NCBI GenBank assembly: GCA_020629375.1
Contig: JAHDDK010000006.1
Location: forward strand, 1 to 64,000
Reading direction: 5' to 3'
DNA: 64,000 bases
Origin: Acidimicrobiales bacterium
Lineage (GTDB): Bacteria > Actinomycetota > Acidimicrobiia > Acidimicrobiales > SHLQ01
Part shown: positions 26,510 through 33,450 of the stretch, in pieces
Layout of the letters: every line of letters starts with the position of its first letter
Position numbering within the stretch: position 1 is the first letter of the stretch
Notes under the pieces: model-generated
The model's input: the letters and a program-made list of their open reading frames with translations, nothing else
Told to the model about the DNA's origin: nothing
Databases searched by the model: none
Made by a program: the position numbers and the translations under genes

Positions 26510-27502
26510 ATGGCTGATGCCCCAACTCTTCGCCGTGGCGACGCGGGTGACCACGTCGTCGAACTCCACACCCAGTTGACGATCGCCGGCTACCTCGTCG
26601 AATCGATTCATCTCGATCGATTCGGCGAGGAGACCGAACGCGCGGTCATCGCCTTCCAGCGACGCCGAGGCCTCGACGCGAGCGGCGAAGTCGACTCCGA
26701 CACCTGGTCGTCATTGGCCGACGCCGCTCACGATTTCGGCGAGCGTCTGCTCTGTCGCAAGACACCAATGATGCGCGGCGATGATGTGGCCGAATTGCAG
26801 TTGCTGCTGGGTTCGCTTGGTTTCGACGCCGGGTGGATCGACGGGATCTTCGGCGCAGGTACCGAATCGGCCGTCGCCGATTTCCAGCGAAACGCAGGCC
26901 TACCCGTCGATGGGGTTGCTGGGCCAACGACGATGTCGACACTCATGCGTCTGCGTTTGTCGGCCAACGCCGCACGGCCGGTCGCCGCCGTCCGCGAGCG
27001 ACTCCTTCTCGAAAACGATCGCCGGGGCCTCGTTGGCCGACGGGTCGTCGTCGGAGATCTGGGCGTGTCGCCCACGGTTGCCGGATCGGTTGGCTCAGCC
27101 CTCCGAAAAGAAGGTGCTCGGGTCCTCCTGATGCATCATCGCGACGGCTCAACCCATGCACGGGCCGCCAATCAGTTCGATGCCGAGGTGTATCTTGGCG
27201 TATCCGTCGTCACCGAACCGCTGGTCTCCGCAAGCTTCTACGAGACCGATGCCTTCTCATCACACGGCGGGCGCCATCTGGCAGCGTGCGCGATCGACAA
27301 CCTCCGATCGGTCCTGAACCTCGACGGAGTCGTCGACGGTCGCGCCACTCCCCTTCTTCGCGAGACGCGCATGCCCGCTGTCCACCTTCGTCTCGGACCC
27401 GAGGGCGACATCGCGCCGCTTGCCGACACGATCGCTCAGGCGGTTGCCAGCACGATGCGCACCTGGGTCGAGAATCCTGTCGGCGAACGCATCACAACAT
27501 AG
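26510..27502 (+). CDS. cwlM: CwlM-like peptidoglycan-binding protein with degenerate amidase domain
   Basis: A 330-residue protein with two PG_binding_1 repeats (about 8-70 and 82-147; each has an FQR core: IAFQRRRGLDASG and VADFQRNAGLPVDG) and a C-terminal Amidase_3-like domain from about 175. In active amidases this domain opens with a DPGHGG zinc motif and has a His in the ANxxxADxFISIHAN stretch; here the corresponding parts read VVVGDLGV and ANQFDAEVYLGVSVV, so zinc ligands are missing. Mycobacterial CwlM at this locus is a regulator of MurA rather than an enzyme, and the same may hold here. No signal peptide, which fits a cytosolic regulator. ATG-start at 26510. Confidence 0.8.
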   Translation: MADAPTLRRGDAGDHVVELHTQLTIAGYLVESIHLDRFGEETERAVIAFQRRRGLDASGEVDSDTWSSLADAAHDFGERLLCRKTPMMRGDDVAELQLLLGSLGFDAGWIDGIFGAGTESAVADFQRNAGLPVDGVAGPTTMSTLMRLRLSANAARPVAAVRERLLLENDRRGLVGRRVVVGDLGVSPTVAGSVGSALRKEGARVLLMHHRDGSTHARAANQFDAEVYLGVSVVTEPLVSASFYETDAFSSHGGRHLAACAIDNLRSVLNLDGVVDGRATPLLRETRMPAVHLRLGPEGDIAPLADTIAQAVASTMRTWVENPVGERITT

Positions 27503-27515
27503 GTCCCTCGATTTC

Positions 27516-27549
27516 GAGCCTGAATCGAACAACTGTTCGAGAAGGGCTC
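27516..27549. terminator. Bidirectional terminator-like hairpin between cwlM and parB
   Basis: An outer 5-bp stem (GAGCC at 27516-27520 with GGCTC at 27545-27549) encloses an inner 6-bp stem (TCGAAC at 27525-27530 with GTTCGA at 27535-27540) and an AACT loop, separated by symmetric 4-nt internal loops. It lies exactly in the 50-bp gap between two convergent genes. No U-run follows on either side, so termination strength is uncertain. Confidence 0.45.
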
Positions 27550-27552
27550 CTG

Positions 27553-28446
27553 TTAGTGCGTCTTTCCGGTGAGAATGATCCGTGACAATCGCTCGAGATC
27601 ATCGAGATCGGCGAAGTCGATGGTGATTCGGCCTCTGGTCGCACCGGCTACCACGCCGACCGATGTCGAGAGGTGATCAGACAAACGCTGTTCAAGTTCG
27701 AGCTCAGCGGCCGACCGCACCTTTGGTGCCGGCGGACTCGAGTCGGGGGTGGGTGAGTCGGGCGAATCCGGGTCGTCATCGGACGCATCACGATCACGAA
27801 GGATCTGCTCGACCGCACGAACCGTCAATTCTTCGTCGATGATTCGCTGCGCGAACGCATCTTGGTCGGCTGTATCCACGCCGAGAAGGGCTCGTCCGTG
27901 TCCGGCTGAGAGTCGACCATCGGTGAGATATCGCTGAATCGAGGTCGGAAGACCGAGGAGCCGGAGGGTGTTGGCCACTGCCGACCGCGACTTTCCCACG
28001 CGCGTCGCAACCTGATCCTGCGTCATGTCGAAATCGTCAACGAGCTGCTGATACGCCGCGGCCTCTTCGAGCGCATTCAGATCTTGACGATGTAAGTTCT
28101 CCACCAACGCTTGCTCGAGCGAGCTCATGTCATCGGCTTCCCGCACGATGACCGGAACGTCTTGGAGACCCGCACGCTTAGCGGCCCGCCATCGACGCTC
28201 CCCTGCGATCAATTCGTAGCCGTCGCCATCACGGCGAACCAACAACGGCTGCAACACGCCGAGTTCACGTACCGAGTTCGTCAACGCGTCGAGAGTGGCC
28301 TCGTCGAAATGGTCTCGTGGTTGATAGCTGTTTGGACGAATCGAAGACACGGCCACGGTCTGAAACGTCGCATCCGCGTCGTCGGTGACATCCGAAGGTA
28401 TCAGTGCGCCAAGACCACGCCCCAGACCACCTTGTCGATTATTCAT
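27553..28446 (-). CDS. parB: Chromosome-partitioning protein ParB
   Basis: A 297-residue CTP-dependent clamp that loads at parS. The N-terminal box GLGRGLGALIP is followed by the ParB core with IRPNSYQPRDHFDE, the CTP-binding GERRWRAAKRAG and ENLHRQDLNALEEA motifs, and a helix-turn-helix with QDQVATRVGKSRSAVANTLRLL. A Ser/Pro/Asp-rich linker leads to the C-terminal dimerisation domain. The ATG at 28446 was preferred to a longer frame because the family begins here and it overlaps parA by 8 bp. Two perfect parS sites lie about 0.9 kb away, upstream of parA. Confidence 0.96.
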   Translation of the reverse strand: MNNRQGGLGRGLGALIPSDVTDDADATFQTVAVSSIRPNSYQPRDHFDEATLDALTNSVRELGVLQPLLVRRDGDGYELIAGERRWRAAKRAGLQDVPVIVREADDMSSLEQALVENLHRQDLNALEEAAAYQQLVDDFDMTQDQVATRVGKSRSAVANTLRLLGLPTSIQRYLTDGRLSAGHGRALLGVDTADQDAFAQRIIDEELTVRAVEQILRDRDASDDDPDSPDSPTPDSSPPAPKVRSAAELELEQRLSDHLSTSVGVVAGATRGRITIDFADLDDLERLSRIILTGKTH

Positions 28447-29263
28447 CACGGCCTCCGTTGTTCGTGTCCGCCGGTTGTTCGAGGTCGAGGTCTTCGCCGA
28501 GCACTTCCTTCGCCAGATCGCGGTAGGCCTGTGCCCCTCGGTTGTCTGGATCGAAAGTGGTAATCGGTTGACCAAAGGATGGTGCTTCCGACAGTCGTAC
28601 GACACGTGGAATCACGATCTTGCAGACGATTTCGCCGAAGTGCGCCCGAACTTCATCGACGACTTGGCCCGCGAGCTTCGTCCGGGCGTCATACATCACC
28701 AGCACGATCGTGGAGATATGCAGATCGGGATTGAGTGATTTCTGGACGAGGTCGACGTTGCGGACGAGTTGTCCCACACCTTCGAGGGCGTAGTACTCGC
28801 ACTGGATCGGTACCAGGACTTCGCTCGCCGCGACCAACGCATTGATGGTCAACAAGCCCAGACTCGGAGGGCAGTCGATAAACACGAAATCGTAGTCATC
28901 TCGAATCGGCGCGAGGGCATCAATCAATCGACGCTCTCGGTTGAACCCCGGAACGAGTTCAATCTCCGCTCCCGCGAGATCCAAACTTGATGGAGCAACG
29001 AAGAGACCCTTTACGTCTGCTGCCGGTTCGATCGTGTCTTCGAGCGGCGTATCCCCGAGCAGCACGTCGTACATGTTCGCTTCGATCGCCCGAGGATTAA
29101 TCCCAAGTCCCGTACTCGCATTCGCTTGAGGATCGAGGTCGACCAACAGCACACGCTGCCCCGCCTCAGCAAGGGCAGCACCAAGGTTCACGGTCGTGGT
29201 GGTCTTGCCCACACCGCCCTTCTGGTTGGCGATGGCGATGACGCGTGTCGGCGACGAACTCAT
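28439..29263 (-). CDS. parA: Chromosome-partitioning ATPase ParA (Soj)
   Basis: A 274-residue deviant-Walker ATPase that moves ParB-parS complexes. The deviant Walker A is KGGVGKTTTTVNLG near 15-28, the switch is DLDPQANAS, and FVFIDCPPSLG is Walker B. ATG 29263 is preferred; a GTG three codons upstream (29272) is also in frame, and neither has a strong ribosome-binding site. It overlaps parB, so the two are co-translated, and it is the seventh gene of the minus-strand operon that starts at rpmH. Confidence 0.95.
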   Translation of the reverse strand: MSSSPTRVIAIANQKGGVGKTTTTVNLGAALAEAGQRVLLVDLDPQANASTGLGINPRAIEANMYDVLLGDTPLEDTIEPAADVKGLFVAPSSLDLAGAEIELVPGFNRERRLIDALAPIRDDYDFVFIDCPPSLGLLTINALVAASEVLVPIQCEYYALEGVGQLVRNVDLVQKSLNPDLHISTIVLVMYDARTKLAGQVVDEVRAHFGEIVCKIVIPRVVRLSEAPSFGQPITTFDPDNRGAQAYRDLAKEVLGEDLDLEQPADTNNGGRDE

Positions 29264-29332
29264 GGTTGGCACGCTACTGCGTGGGTACGACAGCGTGGTG
29301 GAGCCCCGAGCTTCGAGTTCATCGCCCCTGCG

Positions 29333-29348
29333 TGTTTCACGTGAAACA
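29333..29348. promoter_or_regulatory. parS: parS site 1
   Basis: TGTTTCACGTGAAACA, a perfect match to the 16-bp palindromic parS consensus recognised by ParB across bacteria. It lies in the rsmG-parA gap, 70 bp upstream of parA. Confidence 0.97.
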
Positions 29349-29382
29349 GCCGAGTGGCGGAGCCGAGGTTGCCAAGGATGCG

Positions 29383-29398
29383 TGTTTCACGTGAAACA
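29383..29398. promoter_or_regulatory. parS: parS site 2
   Basis: A second perfect TGTTTCACGTGAAACA, 50 bp centre to centre from the first. The pair lies about 4 kb from dnaA, as expected for an origin-proximal centromere; ParB binding here may also repress parAB. Confidence 0.97.
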
Positions 29399-29432
29399 CC
29401 CTCGAGACGTCGTTGTCTGATTCCCGGGGGAA

Positions 29433-30038
29433 CTAGAAGATCTCGGTCTTCCGAGCGCTTCGGCGCGGGAGGGCGTGTTTAACATCAAGGCGCTCGAACG
29501 CTCGGTAGAAGCCATATGTTGTTCGCCACTCGTCGACAAACTGGAGGCCAGCGGCTTGTAATCCCTCGTCTGGCCAACGTTCAACACGAACACTCTCGGG
29601 TTCACTCGTGATCAAGACACCGCCGGGACGCAGGAAGCCCGTCGCGCATTCGGCGGTATCAGCTGGCGACCCAAAAGATCGGGCAGTGACGATCCCTGCC
29701 GTGGCGCGCAGAGAGGAATCCCACGCCAACTGGGTCACCTCAGAAGAGTGGATGTTTACCCGGTCACTCAAGCCAAGCCGTCTCACCGCCCGGCGAAGGA
29801 GTGCACATCGGCCATCTCGGCGTTCAATCAACGACCAGTGGGTCTCGGGATACGCCTCCGCCAACGGGAGTGCCGGGAGCCCCGCGCCACTTCCAATATC
29901 GACAATGGGTTCGGTGAGGAGCGCTTCGATGCCAGAAAACTGAAAGAACCCCATGGCGTGATGGCCATGGGGTTCGATCGGTTCTCCGAACTGTCCTGCC
30001 ACGATTCCTTCGTGAAGAACGTCGGTCACGGGGCGCAT
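29433..30038 (-). CDS. rsmG: 16S rRNA (guanine527-N7)-methyltransferase
   Basis: A 201-residue SAM-dependent methyltransferase that modifies G527 of 16S rRNA. VDIGSGAGLPALPLAEAYP is motif I, and LIERRDGRCALLRRAVRRLGL the characteristic following stretch; VTARSFGSPADTAECA holds the family's arginine-containing motif. It is shorter at the N-terminus than the E. coli enzyme but in the normal range for actinobacteria. ATG 30038. It sits in the usual place between jag and parA in the origin operon, 15 bp after jag. Confidence 0.95.
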   Translation of the reverse strand: MRPVTDVLHEGIVAGQFGEPIEPHGHHAMGFFQFSGIEALLTEPIVDIGSGAGLPALPLAEAYPETHWSLIERRDGRCALLRRAVRRLGLSDRVNIHSSEVTQLAWDSSLRATAGIVTARSFGSPADTAECATGFLRPGGVLITSEPESVRVERWPDEGLQAAGLQFVDEWRTTYGFYRAFERLDVKHALPRRSARKTEIF

Positions 30039-30053
30039 GGCCCAAGTGTATGG

Positions 30054-31046
30054 TCAGGACGCCGGGCGAATCACCACACGACGACGAGGCTCTTCACCTT
30101 CAGAACCCGTTTCGACACCCTCGACGTCGGTGAGCGCATCGTGCACGATCTTGCGATCGGCCGGACCCATGGGTTCGAGAACCTTCTCGTTGCCACTCTC
30201 GACAACGTCATCAGCAACTCCACGGGCGAAGTTTGCCAACGCCACAGCCCGACGCTCCCGATAACCGGCGACGTCGACGCGGAGACGATCGGTCTTTGCG
30301 CCGTCCGCCTCTCGTTGAACAACAGTCCGAGTCAGTTCCTGCAGGGCATTGAGTGTGTTGCCCTTCGGGCCGACGAGAAGCCCAAGCTCTTCGCCGGTGA
30401 CGTCCAGCTCGATGGCGTTGTCTTCGGCCGCTTCAGACCGCACAGCGACGGCACCGCTGAGCTCAAACGCTCCAAGCACGCCGTCAAGGAAGCGCAAAGC
30501 AGCTGCTTCCTGCTCTTCTCGAGGGAATTCCTTGTCCACGTTGTCCTTCTTCTTCGTCGAGTTGGTTGATCCTGCGGCACTAGCAGCTGCTGCGACGGCG
30601 CCACGGTTGCGGCGGCTTCGACCACCGCCACCGGAGTTCTTTGGGGAATTCGAAGACGAATCGTTATTGCGTGCCGATTGATTCGAATCGCTCTTGCCTG
30701 TGGCCTGATCATCTGACGACTTCCCACCAGTATTGGTCTCGCCCTTCGCCTTCTGCTGACTCTGACCAGAGCCGCCACCCTTGCCACGACTACGGTTCCG
30801 GCTGCGGTTGCCCCCGCCACCACCGGACTTTCCTGATGATCGACGGCGACGATCATCTTTCTGTGCCGGAACCTTGGGCTTGACCCGTGTCCGCACTCGA
30901 GCATCCGTCTTGATGCGACCGAACAGGCCCTTTTCGACATCGTTGATGATCTCGAACTCGGCTTCATCAGCCACGATGCCGAGCTGATCCAGTGCGTTGC
31001 TCTTCGCTTCATCGAGACTTCGACCCGATGTGGTGATCCAATCCAT
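30054..31046 (-). CDS. jag: RNA-binding protein KhpB/Jag
   Basis: A 330-residue protein with a Jag_N domain (1 to about 52; GRSLDEAKSNALDQLG then GLFGRIK), a long low-complexity linker (about 60-165, rich in Gly, Ser, Arg, Lys and Asn), a KH domain (LDVTGEELGLLVGPKGNTLNAL, quoted in part) and a C-terminal R3H domain (YRERRAVALANFAR). Jag/KhpB acts with KhpA as an RNA chaperone linked to cell-wall growth. The linker is longer than in most Firmicutes homologues. It is 3 bp downstream of yidC, in the conserved rnpA-yidD-yidC-jag order. Confidence 0.93.
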   Translation of the reverse strand: MDWITTSGRSLDEAKSNALDQLGIVADEAEFEIINDVEKGLFGRIKTDARVRTRVKPKVPAQKDDRRRRSSGKSGGGGGNRSRNRSRGKGGGSGQSQQKAKGETNTGGKSSDDQATGKSDSNQSARNNDSSSNSPKNSGGGGRSRRNRGAVAAAASAAGSTNSTKKKDNVDKEFPREEQEAAALRFLDGVLGAFELSGAVAVRSEAAEDNAIELDVTGEELGLLVGPKGNTLNALQELTRTVVQREADGAKTDRLRVDVAGYRERRAVALANFARGVADDVVESGNEKVLEPMGPADRKIVHDALTDVEGVETGSEGEEPRRRVVIRPAS

Positions 31047-31049
31047 GAG

Positions 31050-32159
31050 TTACCTCTTCTTCTTTCGACCACGCGGCTGCACCTGGGATCGTGCGCTGCC
31101 CGTTCGGCCACTGCTGTTTCGTCCCGGCGCGCGTGAACCGCTGCCGGAGGACTTCTTCTTCGCCCCTCCCGAACCGCCACCTTTCGGCTTGTTCGGCTTC
31201 TTCGCTCCGCTGCCTGCGGAACCTCCGCCCTTGTTGTTCCCGCCCTTGCCGCCGTTCTTGTTGCCGCCCTTGTCTCCGCTCTTTCCGGACTTCTTGTCGG
31301 CTTTCGCGGCCTCTTCTCGGTTTCGCTTCGCCTGGGCTCCGAGGGAGTCTTCGCCGGTGTACATCGAACGGGTGATGTAGTACTGCTGACCGATGCGATA
31401 CAGGTTCGAGATCAAGAAGTAGATCACGATCGCCGCCGGCAGCGTGAAGGCGAAGATCGGCAAGAACCAGGGCATCATCTTCATGATCAGTTCTTGCGTT
31501 GGATTGGCGATCGCGCCGCTCTGGCGGGCACGGATCATTCGATGCTGCAGAAATCCCGTGGCTCCAACAACGATCACGAGAAGTAGGTAGGGGAGTGAGT
31601 CGACGAAGTTGTCGGTGACCACCTCGGTCGCTGCTCGAGCGAGGTCGAAACCGAACGACTTCATCTCGTTGCTCGACGACAGATCGGCGAACATCTGGCT
31701 CGAATCATCCAGATACGCCGGGTTGAAGTTGCGGTCGATGGCGTCGATCTCGACGGTCTCGAGGGAACTGTCCGATGCGAGCGAACCCACCGAATCACCG
31801 ATCTGCGAACCCGCGATGGTCGAGCGACGCGTCAAGCCGAGAATCACCCGGTACAAGACGAGAAAGACCGGAATCTGAAAGAGCAGTGGGAGACATCCGC
31901 CGACCGGGTTGATGTTGTTCTCTTGGTAGAACGCCATCAACTCCTTGTTCATCTCTTCGCGTTCGCTCTTGTCGTACTTGTTCTGAATCGCCTTGAGCTC
32001 GGGTTGCAGCACCTGCATCTTCAGCATCGAACGGGTGCCGGAGAGCGTGAGCGGTGTCGACACAACGAGTACGACGGTCGTCAGAAGAGCGATGGCAATG
32101 GCATACGAACCGTTGAGGTCATAGAAGAACGACAGCAACGACGCGATCAGATCGAACAT
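31050..32159 (-). CDS. yidC: Membrane protein insertase YidC
   Basis: A 369-residue insertase that places proteins in the cytoplasmic membrane, alone or with SecYEG. The core includes the first helix with LLTTVVLVVSTPLTL, the coiled cytosolic hairpin (QNKYDKSEREEMNKELMAFYQ, quoted in part), GGCLPLLFQIPVFLVLYRV and a final LPIFAFTLPAAIVIYFLISN. After about residue 275 follows a roughly 90-residue tail of Lys, Gly, Ser and Arg with no hydrophobic part, probably ribosome-contacting and disordered. Its start overlaps the end of yidD. Confidence 0.95.
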   Translation of the reverse strand: MFDLIASLLSFFYDLNGSYAIAIALLTTVVLVVSTPLTLSGTRSMLKMQVLQPELKAIQNKYDKSEREEMNKELMAFYQENNINPVGGCLPLLFQIPVFLVLYRVILGLTRRSTIAGSQIGDSVGSLASDSSLETVEIDAIDRNFNPAYLDDSSQMFADLSSSNEMKSFGFDLARAATEVVTDNFVDSLPYLLLVIVVGATGFLQHRMIRARQSGAIANPTQELIMKMMPWFLPIFAFTLPAAIVIYFLISNLYRIGQQYYITRSMYTGEDSLGAQAKRNREEAAKADKKSGKSGDKGGNKNGGKGGNNKGGGSAGSGAKKPNKPKGGGSGGAKKKSSGSGSRAPGRNSSGRTGSARSQVQPRGRKKKR

Positions 32160-32380
32160 CAGTTCGCCTTTCGGGCGGGAATGGGGTCGTAGCCGTGGCC
32201 ACCCCAGGGGTGACAGCGGCAGATACGACGAATCCCGAGCCAGGAACCCTGCAGGAACCCGTACTCGGCGATGGCTTCATCGGTGTAGGTCGAACAGGTG
32301 GGGGAGTAGCGACACCTGGGCGGTCGCGTTGACGACAACGCCCGATACCACGAAATCACTCGTCGCGCGACCGGTGTCAT
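32159..32380 (-). CDS. yidD: Membrane protein insertion efficiency factor YidD
   Basis: A 73-residue protein of the YidD (DUF37) family. The signature RCRYSPTCSTYTDEAIAEYG (three conserved cysteines with CRCHPWGGHGYDPIP) is complete. It lies between rnpA (4-bp overlap) and yidC, in the order found across bacteria, and is thought to assist YidC-dependent insertion at the inner face of the membrane. Confidence 0.95.
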   Translation of the reverse strand: MTPVARRVISWYRALSSTRPPRCRYSPTCSTYTDEAIAEYGFLQGSWLGIRRICRCHPWGGHGYDPIPARKAN

Positions 32381-32718
32381 ACGGTCACATCCTCAGCACG
32401 GAGCAGCAACTGGTCCATCTGTTCACGCAGTTCGTCAAACGAGCGATTGATCGCCGACGGAAACACGATCACGAGTCCTGCATCAACCGACGTGCATCGG
32501 CCGCTGCGAAACAGGTCTGTCGTCGCTGCCTTGAGTTGGCGTCGAATTCGGTTCCGCACCACCGCGTTGCCGACTTTCCGAGAGATCGCCCATGCGATCC
32601 GGAGATCCGACGATTCTTCGCCTCGAACGAACCGGAGCCGCAAATCACGGCTCTTGACCTGATGGCCCTCTGCCCGCAGTTGGGAGAAGGTCCCTCGATC
32701 ACGGATCCCGTGGATCAA
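32377..32718 (-). CDS. rnpA: Ribonuclease P protein component
   Basis: A 113-residue basic protein that helps the RNase P RNA mature tRNA 5' ends. The signature [22 protein letters not shown] is present (RNR box at about 55-62), with the expected [11 protein letters not shown] strand. The start is a TTG at 32718 which overlaps the rpmH stop (TTGA), the arrangement expected for translational coupling; no better start exists upstream in frame. Confidence 0.95.
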   Translation of the reverse strand: MIHGIRDRGTFSQLRAEGHQVKSRDLRLRFVRGEESSDLRIAWAISRKVGNAVVRNRIRRQLKAATTDLFRSGRCTSVDAGLVIVFPSAINRSFDELREQMDQLLLRAEDVTV

Positions 32719-32849
32719 GCAGCCAGCTTGTGACGGCCCTTGCGGCGGCGATTCTTGAGGATCTCTCGCCCTGCCCGAGTGGACATGCGGTTACGAAAAC
32801 CGTGCTTCTTGGCCCGTTTCCGGACATTGGGCTGGTACGTGCGCTTCAT
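32715..32849 (-). CDS. rpmH: 50S ribosomal protein L34
   Basis: A 44-residue, very basic protein: [20 protein letters not shown] at the start, then [15 protein letters not shown], ending GRHKLAA. This is the complete L34 signature. It heads the minus-strand operon that runs to parB and is divergent from dnaA, the usual organisation at bacterial origins. Its stop overlaps the rnpA TTG start. Confidence 0.97.
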   Translation of the reverse strand: MKRTYQPNVRKRAKKHGFRNRMSTRAGREILKNRRRKGRHKLAA

Positions 32850-32996
32850 TGTTCGACATCTCCGAGAGGTGAGGGAGCGGGTGCCAACGCGAGCCGATCA
32901 AGGGGCCAGCGCTGTCGAAGAAAGGACGCACGCACGCTCGTTCGAGAACAAACCAAAGGCCAACGCTACGAGTCGCGACCAACGCGCGCAACGTTA

Positions 32997-33079
32997 TTGC
33001 TGCAGGCTCGCAGGAGGCTCGCTCTGCAGATTGGGCTACCTCTTGCTGCAGGCTCGCAAAAGGCTCGCTCTGCAGATTG
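32997..33079 (+). repeat. Pair of 37-bp direct repeats
   Basis: Copy 1 at 32997-33033 and copy 2 at 33043-33079 begin TTGCTGCAGGCTCGCA and end AGGCTCGCTCTGCAGATTG; they differ only at two adjacent bases (GG against AA). Period 46 bp. Each copy contains two CTGCAG palindromes and two GGCTCGC repeats. Confidence 0.9.
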
Positions 33080-33095
33080 CCGGAGGCCCCATTCC

Positions 33096-33118
33096 GCCCC
33101 GAGCCGCAGCCTCGGGGC
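33096..33118. repeat. Inverted repeat, perfect 8-bp stem
   Basis: GCCCCGAG (33096-33103), a 7-nt loop, then CTCGGGGC (33111-33118). Confidence 0.75.
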
Positions 33119-33222
33119 TGGTCTCTCCCGGGGCGCGCCGGCTAGAGGGGGCCACCTCTTTCGCCTTCTGGTCTCTGCTTGCCAGCACTTGGTGAACCTC
33201 CACAGCTCCGCACGTCGGCAAA

Positions 33223-33250
33223 CAACGATCCGGCTTTGCCGGTCGTTGTG
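33223..33250. repeat. Hairpin, 12-bp stem with one bulge
   Basis: ACAACGA plus CCGGC pairs with GCCGG plus TCGTTGT around a TTT loop; a single T at 33230 is bulged. Confidence 0.8.
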
Positions 33251-33323
33251 GGCGCAGCCGCCGGCAATCCGCAGCGCGAGTCGAGGAGCGAAGCGACGGA
33301 TCGAGCCTGCGGCGAAAGACAGC

Positions 33324-33359
33324 ACTCGTCAGCAAACCCTGTGGGGTTTGCTGACGAGT
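33324..33359. repeat. Perfect 16-bp inverted repeat with 4-nt loop
   Basis: ACTCGTCAGCAAACCC (33324-33339) and its exact reverse complement GGGTTTGCTGACGAGT (33344-33359) flank TGTG. This is the strongest hairpin in the window. It lies 92 bp before the dnaA start. It lacks a T-run, so it is not a classical intrinsic terminator, although it could still attenuate or protect a transcript. Confidence 0.9.
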
Positions 33360-33361
33360 TG

Positions 33362-33383
33362 GCGCGCGCGGAGAAACGCGCGC
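33362..33383. repeat. GCGCGCG inverted repeat
   Basis: GCGCGCG (33362-33368) and CGCGCGC (33377-33383) around an 8-nt purine-rich loop; alternating GC could also adopt Z-form. Confidence 0.6.
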
Positions 33384-33402
33384 GAAGGTGGCGGGCTGGC
33401 GG

Positions 33403-33434
33403 ATGTCCACACCTGTGGAATGAGCTGTGGAAAT
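33403..33434. promoter_or_regulatory. DnaA-box-like cluster upstream of dnaA
   Basis: Three sequences close to the TTATCCACA box: ATGTCCACA (33403-33411), TGTGGAATG (33414-33422, reverse) and TGTGGAAAT (33426-33434, reverse). They overlap the dnaA leader and would allow DnaA to repress its own gene. Confidence 0.5.
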
Positions 33435-33450
33435 ACGAGGAGTAGGGACC

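Larger units (their letters stand above)
33062..33283. repeat. Long-range inverted repeat, 22-nt arms
   Basis: The arm at 33062-33083 (starts GGCTCGCTCTG) and the arm at 33262-33283 (starts CCGGCAATCCG) are reverse complements at 19 of 22 positions. The 178 bp between them contain two further hairpins, so the whole could fold as a cloverleaf or cruciform. Confidence 0.7.
32850..33450. other. 601-bp rpmH-dnaA intergenic region with nested repeats
   Basis: No convincing gene. It must hold the divergent promoters of rpmH and dnaA. From 32997 to 33383 it is crowded with repeats: a 37-bp direct repeat, five inverted repeats and one long-range inverted repeat, listed separately. Near dnaA (33403-33434) are three DnaA-box-like sequences. 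An open frame of about 300 codons crosses the gap on the plus strand but runs on into dnaA out of frame and has no recognisable protein character; I treat it as a shadow. Confidence 0.7.

Noticed and set aside
33223..33359. tRNA or other cloverleaf RNA
   Set aside because: The hairpins are strong, but there is no T-loop GTTCRA motif or acceptor stem with a tRNA-like order.
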